Source of the DNA: Stratiolaelaps scimitus
Lineage: Eukaryota > Arthropoda > Arachnida > Mesostigmata > Laelapidae
Length of the DNA stretch: 64,000 nucleotides
Assembly (NCBI GenBank): GCA_019614645.1
Contig: JABWDB010000008.1
Span: forward strand, 5,642,001-5,706,000
Direction of reading: 5' to 3'
Part shown: positions 23,581 through 36,100 of the stretch, piece by piece
How positions within the stretch are numbered: position 1 is the first letter of the stretch
How the letters are laid out: the number at the start of each line of letters is the position of its first letter
Notes under the pieces: model-generated
The model's input: only the letters and a program-made list of their open reading frames with translations
The model's database searches: none
What the model was told of the DNA's origin: nothing
Position numbers and translations under genes: made by a program

Positions 23581-23613
23581 TTAGGTTGGACGGAAAGTTC
23601 TTGCCGTTTTTTG
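23581..23613 (+). mobile_element. Isolated mariner-type terminal repeat
   Basis: TTAGGTTGGACGGAAAGTTC directly follows TA and has the form of a mariner terminal repeat. It differs from the end at 5037, so it marks a second subfamily. I found neither a transposase reading frame beside it nor the matching inverted end, so this is a truncated copy or a very diverged element. Confidence 0.55.
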
Positions 23614-26600
23614 TACCAACCTTGTGGCTAATCCTTCCCTTACAATTGTTGCTTATGATTGTATGGGCCCAGTCAGCTTCGAGAGTTTCACTTGCCAATA
23701 CGTTTTCTACACCAGCAAAGGTGAGTTAATCAATTTCGGCTACAGTTTGCCGTCACAGATCATAAATTGGGAAAAGTATAATGCATTTATTTTCTATGTA
23801 TTTTATCAACGATATATTTTAAACGTGTTCTATATAAACGGTATAGTTTATATGTACTCTATATGTACATTTCGTATGAATGTACGTCGATCATTAGAAA
23901 TACACCATTCAATTCACCAGGGTGCTTCATTCAAATGACGGGCCAATACCACTACCGACATAGACCTCTTGATTGCAATACACATCAATGTGATTCGGCC
24001 GAGAATCATTCGACTGATCCTACGTTGCTTTGCCATCTATTGCAGCCGCTACTTACCATCATAATATATGCATGCGCTCGCTCTTGGCAACGCTCGCGAA
24101 CCTCTAGATCAGAACTCAGACAAATAATGCTTCGGTATAGCTAGCTGCGCGATCATTGTTACTGTCTCTGCAGCCCGCGCAGCAGTTATGGTTGTCCGTT
24201 CGTCCGTCCGCTGAGCTGTTTAGCGCATCGCCGTTATCGCCGGGGTGGCGTTGGCGTCGGCGCCTTCGAAGTTCTGACGCTAAGCGGGGGCGGTGCGATT
24301 CGCTTGGCTGATTCGATGCTTTGGTTGAAGGTGGGTGGCGCCCGGATGGAGCCCGCCTAAGGGCCGATCTGCTGCCGATCGGGATATTCGACTAATGCTA
24401 CGGTTACCTGCTGCATAACCAGAATACAAGGGTAAGCACACCGTGGCTATGCAGTGCTTACCGCTATTCTGGTTGAGTGCCACTTGGTGAACAAATTGAT
24501 TGCTCATTTGGAGGCCATAACGGCAGGATTAAGATTGTCACCGTAGTTTACGTATGTATTATCTGCCTCAGATCAGATGAAGCGCGAACGCATACGATAA
24601 GCTAAACGGTTACGGTGTAGAACTTATGCGAAAATCGTAGGGAATAATTGACATAATGTACAGTTTTTATCATTTTAAAACGATTCATAGTGGTGACTGC
24701 TAACGATGACTCTAAACAGGGGAAGGTTGATCAGCTGAGAACTGAAGTCATTCCTGCTGTTGTACTGTGCGTGCTCGCTGTATGCAGGATTCAGGGGACC
24801 TATTAGTCATTACCCGTGATCGCAACGCCTCCATCACCTCGATTGGCAACATTCTACGGCGAGGTTTGTCATGGTTTTATGCATCAAGCTAACTTTTCCC
24901 AGACAAGCCCCTTTCGTCATAGCATTCTGTTGTCAGAATTGAGCCTGCTTACGAAAATTGAGCAAAATCATGAGAGTTTTTTTTGAGAGTCTCATCAGGC
25001 AGACAGGTAGAGACAGCCACCCAAACTGAACTCGTTGTAGCGTATAGAATATGACGAGAAAAAAAACCTCAATGCCAACTTATGTCGGTGTGGTGACGTC
25101 GACAACGAAGCGTGTCATCTTCGTACCGTCAGTGATCAGATAGCTGTGCAGTGAGTGTGGTGACTCACCGACCGATCGACTGAGTGACTTGCTTATATGC
25201 TGAGGGCCCGCTACTGCCGAAATGGCGCCCTGGACCTTCGTTGTCGCTCGCGTGGGAGGTTCCCTTCAGAAATGTCATCACCTTCAACTCTTCTGAACCA
25301 TGCCCTTTGCTCAGCTCAGATCGCCGCGTTTGGCCACCTCGCACTGAATCGTTTTCTGGTGCGGCTACCGTTGACGCCGCGGTGCGTATCGTTGACTCTG
25401 ACCGAATCCAAGGCGACTTGCTCTTCTTCAAGCGAATCTTTGCCGGGGGTGATCGTTTCGCGTGTCACCCTACGACGCCCCACTCGCTCAATGGAAGGGA
25501 ATTCACCTTCGTTTCGTTTCATGGTCGATTATGCAACATAGTCAGTGTTTTAGTACGGACAACAATATCTTAATGGCTTTTTTGAAGATTAACGTCATTG
25601 TGCCAGCTGGGCAGTTTAGTCGGAGCAGCGGACGGCGATCGTATATCATAGAAATTGGGGTCTTGTATTTAAACCGATTCAAGTACAGAACTCCAACGTA
25701 CTGCGAGACAATACGGAAACATTTCATTTGAGACAAATAACAGTCAGTCTGTTATACACGAATCAGGTCCGGATCATCACCGGACTGGTGAACCGCAAAA
25801 AGAACTGGGTAGAATCAACTATTTATATTTGGGAAAATTTCAGTGGAAGTTCCAAACTTGCGCTGCCAGGTACCGATCTCGAAAATGGCGAAGTCACATT
25901 GCATTGCCCCTCTCTATATTGTAACAGCCTAGAAGTAAGTTCTTTATTTGAAGTTAGATTCATCGAGAACGCCGGTCAACTATGATTTTTTGACTAAATG
26001 TCCCCTGCCAGCTTATAAGTCACGCTCTCCTTAATAATGCATTAATTATAATGACACAAATTGATCATGACAGTAATAAAAGAGTATGGCAAGTCGGGCA
26101 CTTATGCCTCCGAGTCAAGAAATTGTCTTGTTGCTGAAGAATATTGTTAGTATTACAATACAACTAACAGGATGAGAGGTAACGGACGCCTTAATGATAG
26201 ACTTCCTCTCAGATGTGAACTAAAGACCTTTAGACTATGAACCTTTAGTATTCTGTTGACAATATTAAGTGCCCGTCGTGGAGGTTTTTGTGTTAACGGC
26301 CGAAGTCCAATATATGATAGATTGGAACTTTTTGAGCTAATTGCATGCCCTAATCAGACGGTTAAGAGTGTCGTAATTCGAATCCTACTCGGTAATCGTT
26401 GAATTATTGATTTTATAAAATATGCTACATTTTTACCCAGCTTAGCCGTCGCCATCTACAGCTGAACACAGTATTTGTTTGGGTCACTTTTTAGATAAAT
26501 AACATTTACCTGGTCATCTATTCGACTTACCGCCATTACAACCTATAATATTTGTGTGCCAGCAATTCTCAGGTCGTCCCCCTTGAACTCGTTCTATACG

Positions 26601-27386
26601 AGTTTTAATCTCCTTAATAATCTCTCATTTTTTTTCTACACAATTTCCACAATGTCCCTTCACGACTCCCAGTGCACGTTCATTGCTACGACGATCGGAT
26701 TCCCATTGGTCTTTCCTCGTTTCATCCAATGAACACTAAACCTATTTAGCAACGCGGTATCGTCGCATCAGCTCGGTGTGTGTTTATCGAAATCGTTTGT
26801 CAACAGCGAAACATTGAAAACTGATACAACATTTTTTGTTTCAAAGGTTCTCCAATGTCAGCAAGATCCCCTCGTTCTGGCTAACGATAGTGAGCAGCCA
26901 AAAGGAAAAAGGGCGCCACACAGAGGCAGCTATAAAATAGCGATATACCATCTCGCCCTTCGCCGTCTTGAGCTGTCAACAGATACTCAGTGACACACAA
27001 TATATCTAATCACTGACGGCTAGGAGGCCGACAGAAGTGCATAATTATCTAAGGCTGGCATAACGAATAGCCATGGCCTGCGCCGGAATATGAGTATTGA
27101 CAAATGGCAGAAACACTCGCGCAGAACACGAGGCCGAGGATTTGCTGCCAAGTGTAGCTAACTGCACATTTGTGGCTAGACAGCGGACAGTAGACATTAA
27201 TGGTTGGCAGACCTCGCTGAGCGTGTAGCGGCTAGCACCGGGAACTACGACGAGGTGGACTATAAATGTAGTTTACATGCGGAGTTTGTCGCCGATTTCT
27301 CCTAATCGATTATGAGGCGAACTCGATCGTGCCAACGAATCTCGTTTCAGGTCGACAGCTGCGATTTGCATATGAGCAATGTGTAC
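23614..27386. other. No recognised gene; possible exon near 25.2 kb
   Basis: A minus-strand frame ending at a consensus donor (TCG|GTGAGT at about 25170) is Ser-rich and could be an exon. A plus-strand frame after a good acceptor (TTTCAG near 25845) ends at GAA|GTAAGT near 25934. Neither shows a domain. An imperfect hairpin lies at about 25654-25692. A weak tRNA-like remnant with AATTCGAATCC is near 26375. Confidence 0.3.
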
Positions 27387-27555
27387 GTCAGCGTGGTGGC
27401 TTGGACGATGGCTAAGTCTCGGGCTGTGAGAAGCTAGAGGGCGCAGGTTCGAGTCCCGCACGGCCTCTTGATGAGGACAGACAAGAGAACTTAAACTGCA
27501 TGATACAAATTGTAGTGTTTCTTTAATAAGCCAAAATGAAGCTTTACCATTTACA
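27387..27555 (+). repeat. SINE family 1, full-length copy
   Basis: The copy starts GTCAGCGTGGTGGCTTGGAC, has the B box GGTTCGAGTCC, and ends with the CTTTAATAAGCC tail and ATTTAC units. It is somewhat diverged from the copy at 1072. Confidence 0.88.
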
Positions 27556-29102
27556 TAAATTCCCAATGGATGTCGTTCTAGCCAAAGAAACGAGACGACA
27601 GATTAAGCAAATCGTCTGAGCAGCTCGCACTGACTGTCCGCTGCTCAGGTATGATGAACCAGTGACGTGTCAGACTTGACAATATTGTTATTGCATGACA
27701 TTGCCAACACTGGTTGGAAGGGTGGTAGGAAGACTGCAGGAAGACAGATCGTCCAGGTCGTTCTCGTGTCAGGTAATCGGCAGGGAAGGTAAGCGCCTTG
27801 CCATCCTGCACACACAGATGGTGATGGTGGTGGTGCTGCCGGTGGCGGCGGCGGCGGCTGATGCACCAACGCACAACGGACCTACTGCAAGCAGCAGCAG
27901 CAGTGGAGGAAATCGAAATTAGAGAGATTGATGGCGCCCAACCAATCCCTCAACTCGTAGCGACCCTTCATGTTTGTTCGTTCATTGAAACAAACTGTAC
28001 ATTCATCGCCGCCCAGTAGACCTGGTCATTTGCGAGGAAGAAGGTCTCTGTCAAAGTGATTCATTTAAAAGAACAGCTAGCGACGTTATCTGACTCGCCA
28101 GCTGGCTAGTTATGATTGTGTGGTCATCGCGGAGTTGAGCGCGCGAGCAAATGCTGCCGATCAGTGCTTAGTGAGGGCAGCTCGCTGAACGCTCAGTGCA
28201 GGAAAAACGAACTTCAAACACGTTCTCAGATCTCGGCGATTAGCTGCTTATTGTCTTACGCGTATTGGGAAGAATGTTTATTTTTTTTTGTTATAACTGT
28301 TATCTTCTTCGTAAAGGAAACATCGTTGCGGAATTTTCGGCATGCGGAGCGAATGTTGAACATAGTTAACTGCAATGGCTAGAATGATTTTTTTGTAAGC
28401 CGTGATCCGAACGGCAGTGTTGCTAACAAATTTAGGTTCAAGCCTTTCGACGACCTTCGAATTTGTGATAAAATTCCATATAACTGGAGCGCTTAGATTA
28501 GTTTCAAACAATGAGATAAAGCCGATCCGGACAACATCAAGTTTCGTGGACGAGCGAGCAAGATCCGCGAGAGAGTTTAGAGTGATAAACGTACAAGACA
28601 CGTTATTGTGTTAATTTCCCGCTTCTGATCAACGTGCAACGAGGTATTTGAACCTGAGCTTGAAGGAATCGTTGGGTCTCAAGGCTGAAATTGAGTCCTT
28701 GAGCTATAATTTTCGGAGGACAGCTTTGCCGGTTATGTTATGATGCCATGCCTCTTGGGATTCACCTTGAAACAAGGAAAATTGGAGGACTCTAACGGTA
28801 CCCATGAGGCTACGATGCACACTCAGAGAAACGATTGTGCAGGGACATTCTACAGCTATTTGTTTCAGACCCGATCATGTTTGGGTACCGTCCAGCCAGC
28901 TACTTCCGAGGCAGGTTACTTCGGGAGCGCTTATCATCCTGTACAGTCGGCGCGAAAGGTTAATATGAGCTGCACTCGGGGGCCGCCGAACAAGAGATGT
29001 GATCTTCATTACCACTACATTACTATCTAGCTCTGTTACGTACGCGCACATGTGTCCTTTTGCGAGAATTTGTACCTTTGTACTAGTGCAGTTCCGTCAA
29101 TT
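27556..29102. other. No gene seen
   Basis: There is a GGT/GGC tract at about 27820-27860 and a CAG tract near 27890-27903. A possible donor GGGAAG|GTAAGC is at about 27789, but no convincing exon precedes it. Confidence 0.4.
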
Positions 29103-29257
29103 TCTAGGGAAGAGATAGACTCTCAGCAGGGACTGGTTTTAGCAGGCAGAGGCGTTTTGTCATCGACGTCAACCCCCCTACACTGGATCGGCCCATTTCC
29201 ATGGAGATTAGAACGACTCTGGTGGTGTCCGTGCGTTTGAAGAAAATTTCCTCCTCT
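29103..29257 (+). repeat. Dispersed repeat B, copy 1
   Basis: From TCTAGGGAAGAGATAGACTC to TTCCTCCTC the sequence aligns with 52685-52842 at roughly 75-80% by eye, with small indels. Shared blocks include GGTTTTAGCAG, GCGTTTTGT and CTGGTGGTGT. No known family was recognised. It is probably an old transposon. Confidence 0.75.
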
Positions 29258-30880
29258 CAACAAAAAAAGTTCCCTCAATTTGAACCTCAATTTGAATGAA
29301 TGAGAAGTTTTTGCTGACGCAAGCGCACCGTACAGCTAGGCCACTTAAAGCCACTTGCTGAGCGCTGCCTATCACCACCTACTGCGATGTATCCTACCAG
29401 ACTGCGCACTTGCTGTAACAGTGTAGCCGCATTGCGAGCTAATTCTCACACCTCACCATGCCCGGCTGTGTCCCAGCGACGCAGGCGATCGATTGCAAAC
29501 GCCAACGATTGCGGGGGCACAATGGTTTGTTCGACATTGTTACCTATTGCAGGTAAGAAGGATGATGTCTGCAAGGTGATCCCCTATTGTCTCGTGGATG
29601 ACATTCATGCCATCGAGCTTCAACCTCCAAGGCTTCATGCACACTGACAAATTGGCATCGATGTCTCGACAGACAACGGTCGCAGCAGCGTCGTTCGCTT
29701 GCTGGTCTTCATCGCGATGAACGCCTCTTCTAATCTGCTATCTGCTACGCCGATGACGATCGGCGGGCGACACCTCGTCGTGAGGTGGGCGTTGATCGTG
29801 CAACGTGGACAGGGACTTCGATATCCGGTGACAGTTTGCCGTTTGCCTATATGGCTGGCTTCTCCACAACGGCGAAAGCGGCAGGCTGCGATCGGAGGAA
29901 GGCCGAAGTGATTTGAACAACAGCAGCAGCAGCAGCAAGGTAATAGCCGTGTGCCGGTCACAAGGTCGCTGCCCCTTTGCAAAAATGCACAGTTCCAAAA
30001 TAGCAGCCACAATGCTGCAGCACGCAGTGACCACGATTGTATCCTCTCCACTGTCGAGTTGATCCAGCTTCGTCTCGGGGCATACCGCCGCGGATTAGTT
30101 GGCCATGGGCCGTGTCTTGTTAATCAGATTCAATCGGCTATCTGTGGTGGAAAAATCGCTGCTAATTATGACGAGGTCAAAGGTGGACAGGTGCTGTTGG
30201 CATAGAACGGTCTCCACAATTTATTTTCGTTGTATCAATCAGCTGATTAGCCTTGTGATTAGCTATGTTTGTTAATGAACTTTGTCGCATATTATACGTT
30301 TCATCCTATGAAAATACGAGTGTTAAACATAGTAAATGTGCATGGCAGTGGGAGCCACTTAGGCGCAACCCGTCTTTGTGCCATCTTCTCAGAGCATGTT
30401 GTTTTTATATATAAGCTTAATAAATGTTGGTGGAATTAACGATACGATGTGTATGTTTGGTGTTGTGTACTTGGCTGTTTTGTTCGGTAGGCCACAACCC
30501 AATAAAATGATTGTATATGAATGTGTAATATTAATTATACCTAGTTCCCCCCCGTGAACCATTTCAAGATAATTACGATGGACAAAGCTCTCAGTGCCCG
30601 TTGAGCTCCCGGTCATGGACTGATTTCAAATGTGCTCTCCATGCACACAGAAAAATCACGGATCCTTAAAACGTTGACAATATCGACACAAGATTGTAGA
30701 AGGCGAATTTACCGAGCCTGATTATGTACACGATATAATGCAGCTCGGCTGAATTTTCAACACGAAAACATCAGAAAGTCAACTTATCGGCGATTTGAAC
30801 GCACCATGTGAAGATGCGCTCGGGGAAGGTTCTTGCCATCGCCGGCCTTCTTATCTCCAGTGTGAACTATCTAAATTAAG
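29258..30880. other. No gene seen
   Basis: It contains a short CAG tract near 29920-29938 and a strong-looking plus-strand donor TTGCAG|GTAAGA at about 29552 with no recognised exon. TTTATT near 30223 could be a minus-strand polyadenylation signal for the candidate exon at 30881-31168. Confidence 0.35.
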
Positions 30881-31168
30881 TCAGAAACTAAGTCCATCTT
30901 GAAGCAAATCATGCCGAAATAATCGTAATTGCTGATTTATCTCGCAATTCGCAACACGTTGAACGGTCAACATTCGTCTCGTCAGCATCAGCAGGACTTC
31001 CTGCTTAGCGAAATTTGTTTCCCCATCTTGCTCTTTCGTCTCGAAACGAACCTCGTAGTGTAGTAATGTGTGTCCGTATGCGCTCTTTAGGCCCGGGTCG
31101 AAGCCGGCTGTGACACCAAACGTCGATGTCAAGGAAACCTGGGCGGTGTAGGCTGCGCTGAAGTCGAT
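30881..31168 (-). CDS. Candidate 3' terminal exon, unknown protein
   Basis: After an acceptor (GACCACAG, next base 31168), 95 minus-strand codons run to a TGA at 30883-30881. The peptide starts IDFSAAYTAQVSLTS and ends LLQDGLSF. Amino-acid composition is balanced and not low-complexity, and third codon positions in the first half are C/G-rich, as in WDR6 and DTYMK. I do not recognise the family. Another minus-strand frame ending at 31185 (31421-31185) lies just upstream in a different frame. Joining them would need an intron of only about 37 bases, so a frameshifted relic is also possible. Confidence 0.28.
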   Translation of the reverse strand: MDFSAAYTAQVSLTSTFGVTAGFDPGLKSAYGHTLLHYEVRFETKEQDGETNFAKQEVLLMLTRRMLTVQRVANCEINQQLRLFRHDLLQDGLSF

Positions 31169-33084
31169 CTGTGGTCACGGTGTATCAAGGCCCGGCAGGC
31201 GACACCTTTGCTACGAGTTCCACTCGGAGGTGGTCTGTTCTGTTGTAGCGGGTAGCCATCGGCGCGTTGCCTTTTGCTGCAGCCGGCGCCGCCGCCGCCG
31301 CTGACGATGCCGTGTTACCTCTGTCTTGCTTTTCGCAGTTCGCATTGGCACGTTGAGTCGTGGGACTTAGATGACCGTTCAGGCATCGAATGCAATCTGG
31401 ATGGCATGAAGATTTAGCCAATGGCGCTGATCTGGATGGCCAGTTCAGACGACCGGTTCAGGCTGGCCAATACAAGTGATAGGTACCGCCTGACTGCACG
31501 ACAATGCACGATCACACTCAACCGGGTCGGAACGGACCTAACCTATTCAATAGATGTTGGCCGCTGCCAGACAACGAAGCAAATGCGGCCAACTAGACAG
31601 GTTAGGTGACGCTGAGTTTCATATATAGTAGCGAGCAGTCCAGCTCGAGCGATGTGAGCGCCTCTCGAATCTTGCATCATTATCATTAATCGAGAGGATC
31701 TTTAACATTCCGCCGTTGCGTTCGACGCCAGCGGCTACCCTTGCTAGCGAATAACAATACTTCAGGCGGCGGCGAAAGAGCGCCGCAAGGTGCAGTGACA
31801 TATTGGTGTGAAATCAACTCCCAGCCTCCGACAGTAACCAAGCCGACGAACGCGGGCCATGGCACCAGAATTACCGACTGGCTGGACTGTCACTCACAAG
31901 CGTCATTCAAACAATACGTTCTGTTTGCTGCTCTCAGTATGCAGAGGCAGAGAACGAGCGAGATGGGATGACGGCAAGCGACACGATACCCTATATACAG
32001 GCTGTGGTATCACCCACTGGCGAGAGATGGAAAGAAATTTCGTTCTTCGTGTCGCTGCTGCTGCTGCTGGCTAGTTGGCGGCTTTGTGGCAGCTGATGGA
32101 CGCAAAATGCGGTTCCGTAACGAGAGGAGAGAACAGGGCTTCATCAGGGTATCCGAGGGCTCATTCGGAATAATGGACTAGAACTGCTCAGTGGCTTCTG
32201 TAGAACCTATATTTGTGGAAGTGAAGGAACGATATTTGCCAACAGCGAGAAATCATTGATTGACATCATAGTTTTCTTTTCGCCCCTCGTTCGTTGCCCA
32301 CTGTTGATTTCTTTTCAGCATCTTCCCCGGTCTCGTCCGGCTACCACCGCAGTACTCGGTTTCATCCTGGACCTGCGCACATCGTCCTCGCCTAGGTTTC
32401 AGGTCGCCGTTTGACATTTGGCATCGCTCACACGGTAAATTGCGCCAATTGATAGCCGTCGGCAGGTGTCGTCGTCGCGCCAACCTTCGTTACCACATGA
32501 CGATCCCTTTCTACTCTCTCTCTCTCTCTGTGCCTATATCTTTATTTTGATCTCACAGTAAGTGGTGGCGTAGCGCGTTTGCATTTCCCGATGTTTGTTG
32601 TCCCTCGGCAATCGTCTCACCCGCAAGAATACCGCGTCGCGCACCGCGAGCCTACCTCAGGCCTAAGGCTCTGCCAAGGAGATAGCGAGCCCAATGATGT
32701 CTGTCCCTGGCGATATCTCGATGTCTCCTCCACAATAAGTGCAGCATAAGCCGCCGCCGCTGCCGCCGCCGCCGTCGTCCCTCTGACTGAAACCGCCCGC
32801 GGTTCCCGCCGCTTAGCCTTTCCGCGCAATCGACGCGCGTACAGATATATAGGATGCCAGTAGGTCTCACCGCTGCTCTGAACGCAGCTCATGCAGACGG
32901 TGGCGGCAGTAAGGAAAGATAAGAATCGAGCCCATGCGGTAGCACCCGCTCAATCTCTAATGAAGCGAGCCTAGAGCGTGGCAAGCGGCAGCGGCAGTAG
33001 CAGTATCGCTGTACAGGACGACGTCGACCAAGGATGAGAGCGATAGCGAGAGATAGGCAGATAGATATACAGACAGACGGACAG

Positions 33085-33118
<34 letters not shown>

Positions 33119-36100
33119 GAGAGAGAAAAGGCAACCCTGCATCTAACTCAACACAGATTCGACAGGTTACTTTATCTACGAGGGCACCGCCGTTCTGCCA
33201 GCCGCGCTATCCACTGCTACCAGCGCGCAGCGGGCAGGTCAATGATGCGCGGGTCGCGCCTAATCCTATGGTCGAACTCTAGCCATAGTCAACCTACGAG
33301 AGCGTCCTACACTCGACGCGTAGACCTTAACTCTCAATGCAACATGGACAGCAGCAGAAGCAGCGGGCCCAGCAGAAGCGGCGACAACGGGAGCAGCAAA
33401 AGTAACTATGGGCGGGCGTGAGATTGCGTCGACGGCCTTTAGCCTCATGAATCTTCAGGCTGCCTGCCGACCACCGTCCATCCTTTGCTAGTGACCATTG
33501 ACAGCAAGCATCGTTGCCCTAAATATTATATTGTGAGTACAAGCATGCGTCTGTCGGTGGCTATACCGAAGAGATAGCCAGAGGACAACGAGATAACAGT
33601 GACCAACAGGTGACCGAACACTGCCGCGCTAATGGTTCTGACGTCCTTGTTCTCATAAAGTTACTTTGTATTTACTTTAACGGTTTTGCTGAGGTGTTTT
33701 GTGTCTCCACAATGCTGGTCACTTCGATGATCGTCCTTGAGAGATGGCGGTAACGAACGGGTACTTGTATATATATATATATGTATATGCGCAAAATAGA
33801 TGGGACGTGCGAACGCGATATCGCAGCTTATCAGTGTCGGGCCCGTTTGGATGTGGGGTACAGTTTACTAATAATCTAGCATGTGTAAACTGTATTTCGT
33901 AGCGGATGTTTAAAGGTCACTAACTGCGCCAGTAACTGGTTGGCATACCAACTGTCAACTGGTTTGTGGCCGTCGTTGATCTGATCCAATCACGATAGGC
34001 GTCTTGATCAATTTTCGTTAGCATTTAATGTTTACTTAAGCAGCTGGCTAACTCAGTTGTGCACATTCTAGCACATCCATAGTTGTGCACATTCATTGCG
34101 ATAGTTACGTGGGCAGTTTGTATCACACGTCCCGTGCGTTACTAGACCGTGTGTTATTAGATCGATATGAGCTCATGGCTAATCGGTGGACGAGTCGGCC
34201 ACTGAGCCGATAGATATGGACGAATTGAAACTGTGTCTTCGACGAATGGAAATAAAGGGGAAGATCACACTCGCAATAGAAAAGGGACTCGAATTGATCA
34301 TATATATGATCAATTGCCAATGCCATTCTCTATGGTACTTCGTAGATTCGATATTTCTTCTCCATTAGCTCACCAAGTGTCAGTGTACAGGCGCATGAGC
34401 GCCTGTCGTCTGGCGTGAACAGCTATGCCAAGCATGAAATAACCCATTTAGCTTTACGGGCGTCAGGTACTCAACGAGCCGATGTGTACCAACGAGCAAG
34501 CACGGTATGCCATGTTACCGTTCAAGTACTTCTCTAATCGACCGTGGAAAACAGTAACCTTCAGCTAAGGCATAGCAAGACTAATTAGAGCTAAATGAAG
34601 CACTGAGCTTTCCTGCGCAAGGCCTGCTTCCCGCGTAGCCTCTTCTCGAGCTCAGATCAGGGTTTTTTTTTGTGTTTTTCGACAATTCTAAAAGATATCC
34701 GTCTGGCAGTGTGCGACTCTCACCGACAAGCAAAGCTGGACGCCTCGGTTCCTGAGCGCTGATTTGGAATTACTTTCATATTAGTGTAGGGCAGCTCAGC
34801 GGTTAATGCTGTATCAGCCCGTGGCATTAAGGGGTTTCGATTAGAGATGACGGTAAAGAGCGTATATGAATGATGCCGAAATAGCAAAAGTTGGCCTTTC
34901 GTTGCGAATTGTCATCGCCAATTGATTGATAGTTATCGCCAGGCAATCCGAATTGAGGATCTTCGATGACAATAATGGCTCAATAATTTCGAGTACCATT
35001 AATGTCTAGTGCATATATGTCATGTTCATGTTCGGCTTACCCTGATATGTATCCATTATCGCGTAGCTAGTGCTGCGGTGCCGGATCAAATTAATAATAA
35101 TTGCATATATCGTAAATCACTTTCTATCACGTAGTGATCCCTTAGCAGCATAGTGGAAAACGTGGTATAGAGGAAACATCGCTGGGTTCCTGCTCTGATT
35201 CGACAAGGCAGCTGATATCTGAGACGTTCTTATTTCGAATTCTGCTCTGTGTCGCCATTCGATCAAATCGCCATATTCATATTCGGCACTCGTCAAACTC
35301 ATTCTCACACTTATCGCCTATCGTATGTTATCTGTGCGTCCACGTACTTCCCACACTGAGACTCTAGTGTCAGCTATAACTCGACCGTTGTGTTTCTCTA
35401 TTTCTGGCCGCAGCACGGGTTCGCTGCGTGTCGTTGTCGCCGTAGGCAGTGCGTGTGTAGAATCTAGGTAGATGCACCGGAATCGGCGTGTCGTGTTATT
35501 GATGACGGCAGCGACGACAACAACGAGGATAGGTAAGACAAGGTAAGACGCATGGATGAGGTCTAATGAAGGTGAGAGAGAGGGAGTGAGTGTGAGAGAG
35601 ATGAAGGTGTGCGTCGACGGACGTGGCTTCAATTCAACACAGACGAGAACAGGACGAAGAACATTCCTCGTGCATTGGCCCGTGCGGTGGCCAGTTGACG
35701 GCTGATTGGCTATTGTATAGCGTACATAGCTTCGGGAGACAGCATCAGGCGACAGCCGCTCGATACGATATGCTACTACAATAGTATACAGCTCAGTGGT
35801 GTTGTGACAAACCGCATCAGAGGAAGAACGCGAGGCGGCATGGGGAGGCACCTGCATCGGGGGGAGGTTGGCGGGGAGACGAATACTAATCTAGTGAGCA
35901 GTATCCATCAGGCAGCCCAACTGAACTGAGTAGAGTCTTCCCTGAGAACGCCCAATAACCCAACCAGACTCGACGAGAGCGGACCCGAGCGGTTGTCGTC
36001 GTTGGAGGTTATTACGGCGGTCCACGCCCATCGCTGCCCGCTGACCATTGCCGGCGGCGCCGCCGCCGCCGCCGCCGTCACCACAGTGTGTCCAGATTAA

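Noticed and set aside
27967..27984. TTTGTTCGTTC resembling the start of an arthropod microRNA (miR-375-like)
   Set aside because: The match ends after 11 bases and no hairpin precursor was seen.
35530..35552. Two nearby GTAAGAC donor-like sites
   Set aside because: They are a small tandem duplication (GGTAAGACAAGGTAAGAC) with no exon before them.
35318..35857. 179-codon ATG-started minus-strand frame with a hydrophobic segment
   Set aside because: Pyrimidine-rich bias explains the lack of stops; no signal peptide or recognised domain. Kept only as a remark in the region entry.
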